From NCBI GenBank assembly GCA_900617975.1, contig UZAE01001679.1:1-12060 (forward strand): a stretch of DNA of 12,060 nucleotides. Reading direction: 5' to 3'. Shown piece after piece: positions 1 through 9,163 of the stretch; within the stretch, counting starts at the first letter, position 1, and the number at the start of each line of letters is the position of its first letter. The position numbers were made by a program, and so were the translations under genes. Below the pieces are notes generated by a model. The model saw only the letters and a list, made by a program, of their open reading frames with translations, ran no database searches and was not told the origin of the DNA. This DNA comes from Rodentolepis nana. Its lineage: Eukaryota; Platyhelminthes; Cestoda; Cyclophyllidea; Hymenolepididae.

Positions 1-310
1 ACTTACCTCCACGTGGTGCACCCTGGGCAACGTATACTCATACGTCAAAAAAGTCTATTAACCGGCAGTTGACTTCTGACTTCAAACTACCAAGACCCCA
101 CTACATTTCATATTCGACTACTTTCACAGTTCTCACCTCACCTTTTTCTACCTTTGTGTCTGTTTGTCTCTTTTACGTCTGTGAATCATTATTCTGTCCC
201 CCTCTCGACGTTTTACCACTTTGATGTTTATCTTCCTCTCTGTGAAGCCTGAAGTCAACTAAATGGCTAATGATACCTATCATAACGCCTGCCATTTGAA
301 ATAAATAAAT
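1..310 (-). repeat. Dispersed repeat copy 1 (left edge, truncated by window)
   Basis: Read on the minus strand, this segment matches 11731-12039 base for base over most of its length, roughly four positions in five by eye, with small indels. It spans a TTTATTT-rich start, ATGGCAGGC, an inner block 67-260 whose ends are inverted repeats, CCCTGGGCAACGT, and a final GGAGGTAAGT lying at the window's first ten bases. The repeat may continue past the edge. It contains no coding frame. It is probably a non-autonomous mobile element, class unknown. Confidence 0.85.
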
Positions 311-764
311 TTTCCCTAGTAGTCCCCTCGCTTGAAATTTGTGGCCTGAGGGGGGGCGGCGGTTAAGTTTTGTGTCTAGAGCGACGTAGTGGTTCTTACA
401 TGTCTGCTTAGTAGCTAAATAGTTTTAATTATAAAATAACAGTAGGACTGAGTAAGTAGGAATTTCATAAGGATACATCACATGGGGATCCGCAAATGGA
501 GCGAAAACAGGGTTTGGAGGGGGGGAAGCTGTCGCATGTTTGTCCGGGTCTGAACGAATCTCTTCACTGTAAAAATTTTCCTATATGCATAGACTTAATT
601 CATGTAGCACATCAATGCATTGTCTGGTTGTTTGTGCAATGCTTTGCCGGTTCACTTATTCAAACAGGATACCCATCGTAATATTGATTATTTGTAGTAA
701 TTTGTATATATATCGCAAAGTCAGGACGTAAACTATGCAGTGCTCTTTTGGTGTATGCGTCGGT

Positions 765-820
765 GCCCTAGTGGTTAGTGTGAAAGTTTACAAAGTCAAA
801 AGTTGCCAATCCGATGGCTG
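765..820 (+). repeat. tRNA-like (SINE-like) stretch 1
   Basis: GCCCTAGTGGTTAGTGTG resembles a tRNA box A (internal RNA polymerase III promoter), and about 40 bases on AATCCGATGGC lies where a box B would be, though it fits the consensus poorly. The stretch aligns with 1223-1268 (about 31 of 46 positions by eye). It probably represents an old tRNA-derived SINE, not a working tRNA, since no acceptor stem or clear cloverleaf could be drawn. Confidence 0.35.
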
Positions 821-1222
821 TCGGTGCATATCCAGGAAAGGCATGACTGCTGTGCGATTGCCACTGGGATAGCAATTTGAAAATGTCAGTTTCTCACTAT
901 AGATTAGCACTCTGCTTAAAACGGGGGCTTGGAAACAGGGTCGTAACTTTTTAAGCCTTTTTTAAATCAGCACTTTCTGACTTTCGAGTAGCATTCAATT
1001 TTACTGTTCCAATTTTGTCTAAAGCTTTTGCTCTTGCAGTTAATGTACTTTTGTGGACGAAAGGAAGGAATAAAGCGGCTATAAATCGCGTTTCACTGAG
1101 AGCTTTTAATTTTGAATAGGTTATGGGCAGTCTTGTTTCTTTCCTCTTCATTTCCTAAAATGACGTTTAAAATGGTTCATCTCTGAGCGCTTTGTACACA
1201 ATATATGATTCAAGGTTGTTCC

Positions 1223-1268
1223 GTGGTCACTTTGTAGTCTACCAAGTCAAGGTCATGAGATCGATGGC
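1223..1268 (+). repeat. tRNA-like (SINE-like) stretch 2
   Basis: GTGGTCACTTTGTAGTCTAC, then CAAGTCAAGGTCATGAGATCGATGGC, parallels the stretch at 771-818. GAGATCGATGGC partly fits a box B. It is diverged, and the boundaries of any full element were not found. Confidence 0.3.
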
Positions 1269-1403
1269 AAACAGCACTTATTAATTGTGGCATGCAGAAC
1301 GCAAGAGCGACTCCATTATACCTTGCCTTTACCCTAATCAAGTGCCGTGTTCACTTCCCTTGTTAAGTTATTGAAAGCTCTTCTACTTTCATTCTTATTT
1401 CAG

Positions 1404-1926
1404 GCGACCATCCCCTGACAAGCTCCGCTGCCAGTCCCGTAGTAGCTCTCAAGACTCACCTTGACGCCCTGGCCAATCCTGGTGGCAACAAGATGTCCTC
1501 CTCCCATCACAAGAAATCCGACACTGCCTTCCCTCTTGCCTCCTCCTCTTCATCAGCTCTCACCTCCAATGGCCCTTCTGCAGTCGTTTCTCGTTTCCGT
1601 CTTCGGCATTCAGGTGGTTCTAGCTCCTCTGGGGCCAAGAAACGCCAATTGGAGCGGCCCCTTTCTCAAATAATATGTCAACTCGATTCAGCTCTTCTCC
1701 TGAATAATTCGCCCTCTTTCAGCATTCAACAACCCAGGTCGGAGGAGAGGCTGAGTGCTGTAGTTAATAACAACAATAGTCAGTCGACTGTGACTGAAGA
1801 AGTGCAGACCGGGCAACAAAAACTAGGTTCAGGGGGTTATGATGAAGATGATGTGATTGAGGGCATACCGCGGGCTGTGGCACAATGTCTGGACGACCTG
1901 GAGAACCCGCCTATTCCACCTACCAG
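1404..1926 (+). CDS. Coding exon A (internal; Ser-rich N-terminal linker)
   Basis: The acceptor is a pyrimidine-rich tract ending in TTTCAG at 1403, and the donor is CAG|GTAGGT at 1926/1927. The reading frame is open from the exon's first codon at 1406, so the ATG at 1493 (residue 30) is taken as internal. The exon needs one base from an upstream exon to complete its first codon and ends two bases into codon 174. It encodes residues 1-173: a segment with SPVVALKTHLDALANPGG, Ser-rich and basic stretches, then an acidic piece (DEDD) leading to PPIPPTR at the junction. No known domain is recognised. An alternative is that 1493 is a true start in a shorter isoform; the coding-looking sequence upstream of it argues against that as the only start. 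Confidence 0.85.
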
Positions 1927-4900
1927 GTAGGTTGTTTCGTATTATATATATTCATATATATATATATATATTTATTTATTTATTTCCACTATATACCCTA
2001 CTTATTTTCCACGTATTATTAAAATTCGAACTTTCTATTTATTTGTAATTTTTCTACATTTCCGCTCTAATGATTGTTTAGGTCTTGGCCACTCCTCTAT
2101 TGTGTTCAAAGTCTGAATCTTGACTAGCTTTCATACTTTTATCGGATATAATTTTTACGATTTTTTTGTTCAATATCACTTTATTCTTGAATTTTGATTC
2201 TTTCCAAACTTCCCAGATCTTCACATGTGATAAGAAAAAGCTTAAATTGATTACTAGAGGAATTTTGATCACCGTTGAAGCTGGTGAAATTTGAAGGCAG
2301 TTTATATTTTTCCATGATCAGGTGCTTGATTACGCATTTGTTTTTTTCAATTTGAAACAACCCGTTTTTGGTTGAATTTCATTGAAACCATTGATGTGTT
2401 ATTGTTACTTTTAAATTTTACTCCTTATTGATCAGAATTTTAGCTTTTTCGTCTATGTGGACAGCTGCTATTTCGATACTGTCTCTTAAGAGGGGATTTT
2501 TGTAAATATTTGGCAAGGAATTCAAAGTGATTATTTGAGCGTCAGTATTAGCATGATTTTAATTTTTTATCTAGGCAACAATTGCTTCTTTAAGTTTATT
2601 CTTTCTTGCCTTTCATCTGACTCTAAGGTGTTTGCATAGTTTCGCAGATAATACTTTGTAAATGCGCCCACATTCAACTTAATATTTGGTTAGAATCCAT
2701 CTTTATTTATCGTCATTCCATTGGATGCATGTTCGTGATAGACTGTTCTGTTTCCCTCACAGTACTGACTTTATCAGCCTCGAAGGCGCTCAAGCACTGA
2801 TGAAAGAAATACAGCACGTAATGTCTGACGTGTTCTTTGGCTAATCCTCGATTTGACATTTCAGCAGCAGTAAGATGAATTTCACTCCCCAAACAATTTT
2901 GGACCATTTATCTACTTAATTAAAATGCTCAGAGAATTGTTTCGCCTACTGTGTCGGGTCACAAACTGAACTCAAGTATCTATCGGTACCCTTGAACTTA
3001 AGAGAGGATGGAATGTGATAGGTGCGGCGTTTTAGTACCCTTGTGTTAGCGTAACAAGAATATCTCCTAGAATTCTCATTTTCTCCTCTTGGTAACAAAT
3101 GCTACTACTTAAAATAGCCTGTCTCAAATACCCCCCATCTTGATATCCACTTATCATGTCTAGTGCTTACCCGGTTGAAGTCTCATTGGTGGTGTGCTTT
3201 CTGGTGATATATCGTCCCACTCGCTTCCTTTCTCACAACATTTATTTAAGTCCTCTCTACTCTTTCTACCTCCTGTCCCGAATCTGTTGCAGTTAATCTA
3301 TTTCTTCCGGAGAAAGTCTTGTTTGAATTCTATTAGATTGCCAAATATGGTAGCTGTCAATTCATTTTTAGGCCATATTACTACCCCCCTTTTTTAATAA
3401 TCTCACTCTTTGCAAATGACAGGGATAAAGTACATAATGCTATATGGTGGCCTAATTTATATAGTAACTCCTTTTCGTCGATATAATTTTTTTCAACATA
3501 TTTGATAACTATTTTGGTAGTAGGTTCTTGTGATCCGGTAGCGTAGTTATTTGCGTGGGTGTCTGTTAAATCAAGGGGGGATAAGTCTACATTTGTACAC
3601 GCAACGTTATGATTAATCTCAATCCTCTTAACGCCCGAATTGTTATTTTGAGGAATGTACTCAACTACAATCCCGCGGGTCTCGCAGTAGACTGATGCCA
3701 CCGATGTGATGAGTTTTGGTGGCATTAGGTGAAGGCTATAGACACGTATTGAATGAGTCTAGTACCCCAATGGAGCTTATTTTGAAAGAGGACCGTGTAT
3801 GGTCCTAAGGGCGTTAGGGGGTTAATGGGTAAGGTGGATCAATAACGAAGTAGCAAAATGGTAGGTTTGTCATCATGAGTTTATTATCTTTTACGGCCTC
3901 TCTCTCTTATTAGTGATTAGGATCATTGCAAATAAAGGTTAGCTTCTGCGCATAAATCGTTTTTACAATTTAGTATTAATTCGTTTAGATTATTGTTTAA
4001 AGTATGCTCGATTTGATTGAATTCATTGGAAACTAACGTATTTTCACCTTATTACAATCATCGGAATTGATATGAGTTGACGTAGACTTTCATATGGCAA
4101 TTTACCATTTCGCTTCGATTTTTTTGTTACGGCTTAGATCTTTCATATGCTGGCCGTTTTAGCTTTCTTTGCACCTCATCTATTCTATTGTTTCTGTGTA
4201 ACTAATCTATTTCATTTGCTCATAATTTGATTTGAAGCAAAAGTTAAAAATTTTAAAGTACTGGACACAATCGTTGTTGATGGATTTAACGCCAATAAAC
4301 TTTGCTCGCCTTTATGCTGGACGCATTTTGCTTGCGTCATTAGAGGGACGAATAGTAGTGGCTTGTCTTTCAAATTTGAAGAGACCTCCAGTTAGTTGTG
4401 CTTTCTTCTTCGTGGACATTTTGCTCGATGAAACAGTGAATTCGGTGTTGTTCAGCACTGCTTCATGCCTAAAATAAGATTATTTTATTATTAATCAGTT
4501 TTTACAAGTAATTGGATGCACGAGAGTGACATACCTAAAATGATAATTAAAGTGACATGCTCATTGTACCTATGCATTCGTCTGTGGTTTAGTAAGTCGA
4601 GCCAGACTGTTATAGAATCTGTGCTCTCGATTTTGTTGCCAGTTGTAGATACTCTTTGAATCAATCTGAGCATGAACTTCATTTATAATCCATGAAGAAC
4701 TTGTTAGGAGAGGAACTTGGGGATATTTTTTGCTGGGCGTTACTGTAAATTGTCCATGTGGCCATTATTGTAATAGAAGGGTACTTAAGTTCCGTCAAAG
4801 ATGCCATTTTAAATGTTTTAGCTCTCTCTCTTTCTAGAAAATTGAAAGCCCTGGTTCGCTAATTGTCATTTATTAGTGGCAATTTTCTTATTCCTCTTTG

Positions 4901-7900
4901 TTCGGATTTCTGCTATAAAAATGTACACCTAGCGACGTCTTAATGAGAACTTTAGTGATAGTTTATGCAGCTGTTGTTTCGCAGTAGCCCTTTTGATCAG
5001 TTCAACGCAGAACGTTATTTTTTAGCATTCTTAATAGTACATATTCTGCAATTGCTTTAGTATATTTAATAAATCAGACATTTATTGTTAACATGAACTG
5101 CACTGACTGGTTTATTCGGCTATCTTATCTGCGTTTGCGCCACACTTCCGGTCTCGCCCCATTGTTCTAACATAAATTACAGCATCAAGTACTTTCATCC
5201 GATCCGCCAAATTCGGTTGAATTTTCGATATTTCTCTTATTTTTTGAGTTTCTTCACTTTATTGTGTTCTTATAAAGCCATGATCTATTCCATTTCGGTT
5301 TCCTGCTTGCTCTTTGTATTATTGTATCTTATTTAAGTAGTCACAATGGGGTGAGCTCAGAATTAACAACACAATTGATATTTTCGGTTCCCATCTCCAC
5401 TCCTTATCCACTTTCGTTCCTTTATTTGCTTTTCTTACTACTTCAGAGTTTACTCCTTACGTCGTGGTGCTGGTGAAATCTTCGGTCACTTCGCCAATTC
5501 CTCTTCTTCTGAAACCGCCTCACCCCATGGTTCACGAGGCCGACGTGCACCCCTCCAGAGTCTTTCAGAATCATCCGGTTTCGAGATGCTGGACCTTGAA
5601 CGTTCGGGCGGAAGCGGGTCCAACGGGCGTGGGGAAGCGACTGATGATGATGATGCGGAGGCGTTGGAATTCGCCATTCTAGAAGCGGCCGCAGAAGCGG
5701 AAGAGCAAGCTGCAGCGGCTGCTGTGAGTGGAGAGAGGAAGAGGTGTCAATTGGGTGATGTATGTCCTGTTTCTCCACTGGCTGACCATATGAGCGCTTG
5801 GTAAGTGATTTATAGTGAAGAGTTTTGCAAACCAAACTCATTAATTAGCGACGATTGTAGCGTTCCGTCCTGTCTATATTTGGGTCATATCTCGAGTCAA
5901 AATTTTAAATCCGCTGTCATTCGGCAAGTTGATTTGCAGTATATTTGGAGTCATCATTTTCAGGCCTTATTGTGGAAAATGCTCTGTGTGGCCTTGTTTC
6001 ATGATGTGAATGCTAGCCATCTAAAGCTACTTACTTTATTCTCCGCAAAAATGTTTACAACTGGGAGTTGTTGAAAAAAAAACGTCAAAACAATTTTGCT
6101 CTCTGATGGGTCTTAAGCAAGAGGCGAGCAATTGTTTTAACACTCAGGAAGGCATTTATCATGTTACTTACTTTAGCAAGTGACAGAAAATCATTAATTG
6201 AAGAAGATGACTACGTATGAGCTCATCTATTGCTGTTACTCTCGTTTATTTTTTAAATTGTGGAAATTGATTGCCTAATATTCTGGGTTGACAACAGTTG
6301 CTTGATGTTAAGTATTTGACGTTATCCAAAATTTCTCAGAGGGCCCCAAAGAGAGCATATATATTGATAGGTCACATCGCATTATATACAGTATCAACTT
6401 ACAACTATCTGAGGCAATTATAAAGTAGGCCAAGGGTTCACTTCGTCGACAAATAGCCCAATTTGGGCTATATGATGGGGGGGGGGCCTGTTTTTCCTGA
6501 CCTAGCCACTTCACTTACTAGGCGTGCACTGATAGGAGTCAAATCTTTAACCACTAATTATTGCACCACCGCTACAAACATCTTACTATGGCAGTAAAGT
6601 CAAATAATAATACTTATCGCGCTTACTTGCCCAATTATAGCTGCTGAGTCTAAGTTCAAAATGCTTAAAGATGTCATATAACTATTTATTATGCAATGCG
6701 CAGGACCACTTTATGGTTGCTTTCTCGAATTATTCATGATGAGTGATAAATGCTGCATATAAGCTCTTAGTCGGCTCATCCTTAGTCAATGCTAATGACC
6801 AAGCAATTTTTTGCTTCAAGCGATATAAGCGATTAAATGTGGAGTCTATTTCTTTATTCTTCAACAAGCAAACGCAACTACTCCGTATCGATTTGCGTTT
6901 CCGAATGGCTTATCTACATTTTTCGCTACCTTCACTACTTCCGCTTCGAAGCGGAAATCTCTTTTTCCGGACTATTTCTCTTGGTTGGAGGAGTTACAAT
7001 ATTGGTATTGGTCAAATTTAAAAATGCTTGGACGTCTTCAACGCGCCCACATTTCCCTTCTGAAACTTACTTAAGGCAGAGTTTATCTTCTCTATGGTCC
7101 ATGAATAAGTGGGCTTTCATTTATTTATTTAATTAACAGTAATTAATTGTTGCTTCTAATCCTCGAAATTGTATGTTACTCTCTTTAATTTCATCTAGGC
7201 AACCCTCACCAAGTGAAAACGACATCCAACCAGGCACCTGTCCTCTGCATGCTGGCCTTGAGTCTTCCCCCTCACCTCTGCACAATGGTAATGGCCACCA
7301 TGGCAACAATCATCACCATCATCAACAACAACAGCTCAGGGCCGCAACAACTACTAATGGTGATGACATTAATAGTCACTGGTGGCCCAGCGGTATAAAT
7401 GGATCTCGATCACAGCAGACACCGCAACCACCCCCACAATCACAAATCGATCGATGGACAGGAGAAACACCGACTCCGACTGCAACCCCAACTCCTACCC
7501 CCACCCCGGCCAACCTCCTACCCAACGCTCATCAACATATACATTCGTATGCATCACAATCTTCTCCACCGTGGTTCCAGGCCTACTTGCCCAGGGAAGT
7601 GGCTCTTGAACTCCTTACCCATGAAGAAGTAAGTGCTAGTTATGTGAGACTGATGGAAAATTTTTATTAACACTTCTCTCTTTCTAGGGTAATAGGAAAT
7701 ACACGTTGCTTAAGTCTCGATGCTATTCCTAAACGATTGTGCATTCTTGTGTACGCTTTGGTTTTGTGCAGTGCTACTAACATGTATATCAGTAACGTTT
7801 CTTTTCCAGAATCTACGCTGAATCTGATTTTATTTCCATTTTTTAAGTTTTTTTGGGTCTACACACATTTGGTTGACTTAAATTTGTTTTCACCTATTGA

Positions 7901-9163
7901 GCCCTGATCTGAGGATTTCGTTATTGACTTCTTTATTATACGAAGAGGAGCCTGAAAAAACTATTTATTTCGCATAAACTTGGTTACAGCAAGTAAAGTA
8001 TTATATGCTTGTATTTCAGTATTTCCAATTAGTCCATTTAATGAAGTAAAGTTGTCGTATTGTCTTCCTTCGTTTGAATTTCAGCTTTGGTTTTTTTCAA
8101 TACTTTTGCTCTTATGGGTAATTCAAATTCTAAAATTCAATTGCCGTGATTCGCCACCTGAACTGTTGAGCTAATTCCCCTATCAAGGACATTCAATGCT
8201 TATTGAGTGATTGATAATTATGCTGATCGGTCTTGTCAATTCCATTCGCTTTTCCCTCAGAAGATTAAATGTTTATATCTGACATCGAAGTAGCCGAGGA
8301 AATGCTTTTCACTCATATAAAATCATCCCTAATTAAGCAAAAAGGATCGGAAATTGGAGGTTTTTGTCTTGAAATGTTTGGCACTCCGGTCGCTATTTGA
8401 ACTGTCTTACGTTCCGGCTTGGATTATTTAGAACCATTTTGAAGCCAATAAATAAGTGCCGAAGTATTTCAGTCTTATTGAACAAATACTTGTTTATTTT
8501 TTGCTTTATTGTATATTTCGAAGACCACTCTAGTTGCACTCGAGTATAAGCCGAAAAATTTGGAATTGTCCAAATTGTGTAGATTGATTAGTGAACCCAC
8601 TACTGCCATCTCTATGTGAAAATTCAAAGCTAATACAATTTTTTCATTTGCAGACTGGAAGTTTCCTGGTTCGAGACAGTGTAACCCAGCCTGGTTGTTG
8701 GGCTCTATCAGTTCGAGTCCCAACACACGTCAATTGTGTTGGAATTACTCACTACCTTATTCAACATTCTAAACACGGTGTCAAACTCAAGGTGGGTTTC
8801 ATTTTAAAATAGCATCTTACTTAAATTATTTCAGCACAAAGGATTATTTGTCTTCATTTTTAGGGCCTGGACAAGGAATGGCCTTCCCTCGAGGCACTGA
8901 TCACTCACCTCACAGTAATACCTGAGATGTTGCCTTGCCCTCTTCGTCTCCCTCCAACAGCTCAATATGGAGGAAGTCAGCAACCACACCAAGCCTCTAA
9001 TCCTACCTTTACGGAGGAAGAGGAGAATGATTTTGGTGAAGAACCCGAAGATGAGGAATACCAACGGCTGTCAGATTTTTCCTCAATGCTCGCCGATATG
9101 CAGACTGCTACGAATAATACCGTTTCTAATTCAACGGCTGTGGCCCCTCGCCTCTTCCGGTGA
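1404..9163 (+). CDS. SH2-domain adaptor-like protein, tensin-type SH2 (3' part, five exons)
   Basis: The spliced CDS joins 1404-1926, 5447-5800, 7199-7628, 8654-8791 and 8864-9163. After two leading bases it reads 580 residues to TGA, and every junction keeps frame with GT donors and AG acceptors. Residues 1-416 are low-complexity. Residues about 417-511 form a complete SH2 domain: Trp417 opens it, Arg424 sits at the alpha-A arginine position, FLVRDS places the phosphotyrosine-binding Arg at 442, and THYLI gives the strand-D His468. Residues 512-580 are an acidic tail. SH2 domains bind phosphotyrosine peptides, so a cytoplasmic adaptor role is inferred; no catalytic domain is visible. The GVKLKG and LPCPLRLP stretches recall the tensin SH2 (from memory), but no PTB domain follows as it does in tensins. 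A RIN-like SH2 is the alternative; RIN proteins carry VPS9 after the SH2, which is absent here. The 5' exons and start codon were not found. Exon structure and SH2 call are secure; the family placement is tentative. Confidence 0.9.
1927..5446 (+). other. Intron A (about 3.5 kb)
   Basis: This is an AT-rich, GT-AG, phase-2 intron. Its donor-proximal part holds a TA/TTTA simple repeat at 1942-1985. Intron retention would meet TAG at 1928-1930 directly after the last exon codon. No further coding exon is needed, because exon A and exon B join in phase, and none was seen. Two open stretches on the minus strand (2713-2907 and 3381-3725) resemble no family and are no longer than chance allows in DNA of this composition. 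No RNA gene was recognised. Confidence 0.85.
1942..1985. repeat. TA / TTTA simple repeat
   Basis: A run of alternating TA, broken once by TTC, is followed by several TTTA units. It starts about 15 bases inside intron A, just after the donor site. It is an ordinary microsatellite; its length may vary between individuals. Confidence 0.9.
5447..5800 (+). CDS. Coding exon B (acidic and Glu/Ala-rich segment)
   Basis: The acceptor is ACTTCAG ending at 5446 and the donor is TTG|GTAAGTG at 5800/5801. The first base A completes codon 174 (AG+A, Arg), and the last two bases TG begin codon 292 (TG+G, Trp). Using the second AG at 5447-5448 as acceptor would break the frame. The exon encodes residues 175-291: an Arg/Gly/Ser-rich start, a DDDD patch, then an Ala/Glu-rich run (about EAAAEAEEQAAAAA) likely to be helical, then a basic GERKR. 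No named domain is visible. GC content is clearly higher than in the flanking introns. Confidence 0.88.
5801..7198 (+). other. Intron B (about 1.4 kb)
   Basis: This phase-2 intron runs from GTAAGTG to a TTTCATCTAG acceptor. It holds an A9 run at 6074-6082, a 9-bp-arm palindrome at 6453-6471 beside a G10 run (6477-6486), and on the minus strand around 6525-6573 a weak tRNA box-A-like match. No coding exon is required or recognised. Confidence 0.85.
6453..6486. repeat. Short palindrome followed by G10 run
   Basis: ATAGCCCAA and TTGGGCTAT form a perfect 9-bp inverted repeat around a single T, and a run of ten G lies six bases further on. It sits in intron B. A function is not evident. Confidence 0.8.
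7199..7628 (+). CDS. Coding exon C (low-complexity linker and start of SH2)
   Basis: The acceptor is TTTCATCTAG ending at 7198; the donor GAA|GTAAGTG at 7628/7629 falls in phase 0. The first base G completes codon 292 (Trp). It encodes residues 293-435. The first part is low-complexity: a His/Asn/Gln-rich block from CAT/CAA codons (around 7303-7335), then QTPQPPPQSQ and a Thr-Pro repeat (around 7471-7508). The last 19 residues, from Trp417, are the first helix of the SH2 domain, with Arg424 in YLPREVALELL at the alpha-A arginine position that helps hold the phosphate. Reading through the donor would give about a dozen unrelated residues before a stop. Confidence 0.9.
7629..8653 (+). other. 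Intron C (about 1.0 kb)
   Basis: A phase-0 GT-AG intron splits the SH2 domain just before its FLVR strand. The acceptor is TTTTCATTTGCAG. The interior is AT-rich and I see no repeat, RNA gene or exon in it. Confidence 0.88.
8654..8791 (+). CDS. Coding exon D (SH2 core with FLVR and strand D)
   Basis: The exon is 138 bases, 46 whole codons, phase 0 on both sides, encoding residues 436-481. TGSFLVRDS holds the invariant strand-B arginine (Arg442) that binds the phosphotyrosine phosphate. CWALSVRVP is strand C, and ITHYLIQ is strand D with the conserved His468 and the following Tyr. The exon ends in GVKLK, continued by Gly from exon E, a stretch that matches my memory of tensin SH2 domains. All the key phosphotyrosine-pocket residues expected here are present, so binding should be intact. 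The donor is AAG|GTGGGT. Skipping this exon would keep frame but remove the binding pocket. Confidence 0.95.
8792..8863 (+). other. Intron D (72 bp)
   Basis: This short phase-0 intron runs from GTGGGT to TTCATTTTTAG. Retention gives a stop at 8810-8812 and a truncated SH2. A second AG after a pyrimidine run (TTTCAG ending 8834) is not used in the predicted product, because it would add 29 bases and shift the frame. Confidence 0.9.
8864..9163 (+). CDS. Coding exon E (SH2 end, acidic tail, stop)
   Basis: The exon encodes residues 482-580, ending in TGA at 9161-9163. Residues 482-511 complete the SH2 domain with a second helix (PSLEALITHL) and the closing strand LPCPLRLP. The remainder is a Gln/Ser linker, then a strongly acidic stretch (EEEENDFGEEPEDEEY) with a tyrosine at residue 547 in YQRLSDF, and an Asn/Thr/Ser-rich end. 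No PTB, VPS9 or other domain follows before the stop. The tyrosine lies in an acidic context typical of kinase substrates; that it is phosphorylated is an inference. Confidence 0.93.
   Translation, partial: GLDKEWPSLEALITHLTVIPEMLPCPLRLPPTAQYGGSQQPHQASNPTFTEEEENDFGEEPEDEEYQRLSDFSSMLADMQTATNNTVSNSTAVAPRLFR

Larger units (their letters stand above)
311..1403 (+). other. Upstream intron or 5' flank, no exon identified
   Basis: This stretch holds a G7 run at 350-356, the two SINE-like stretches and AT-rich sequence. It ends with the pyrimidine-rich acceptor of exon A. Because exon A needs one base from an earlier exon, at least the 3' end of this stretch is intron. No upstream coding exon or promoter was recognised. 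Confidence 0.6.

Noticed and set aside
951..1151. Minus-strand 66-codon Lys/Arg-rich open frame
   Set aside because: Chance length, no motif, and no neighbouring exon or element to join it to.
1493..1495. ATG as translation start of the gene
   Set aside because: The frame is open upstream to a strong acceptor at 1403 and the added residues look coding, so an internal methionine is more likely.
2713..2907. Minus-strand 64-codon open frame with protein-like composition
   Set aside because: It is short, has a stop immediately upstream of its ATG, and no recognisable domain; no evidence of a transposon remnant.
3381..3725. Minus-strand open frame of 114 codons in intron A
   Set aside because: It resembles no family I know, has no splice context, and one frame of this length is expected by chance in about 12 kb of such DNA over six frames. 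A protein search with any solid hit would change this.
7200..7632. Overlapping open frames in the other two plus frames of exon C
   Set aside because: They are shadows of the repetitive coding sequence; only the frame that joins in phase to exons B and D gives the SH2 domain.
8669..8720. Two strings resembling tRNA box B (GGTTCGAGAC and GTTCGAGTCC)
   Set aside because: They lie in exon D and encode conserved SH2 residues (LVRDS and SVRVP); no box A or cloverleaf surrounds them.
8835..8863. Alternative acceptor for exon E after TTTCAG at 8834
   Set aside because: It would add 29 bases and shift frame out of the SH2 domain, while the acceptor at 8863 restores the expected SH2 sequence.
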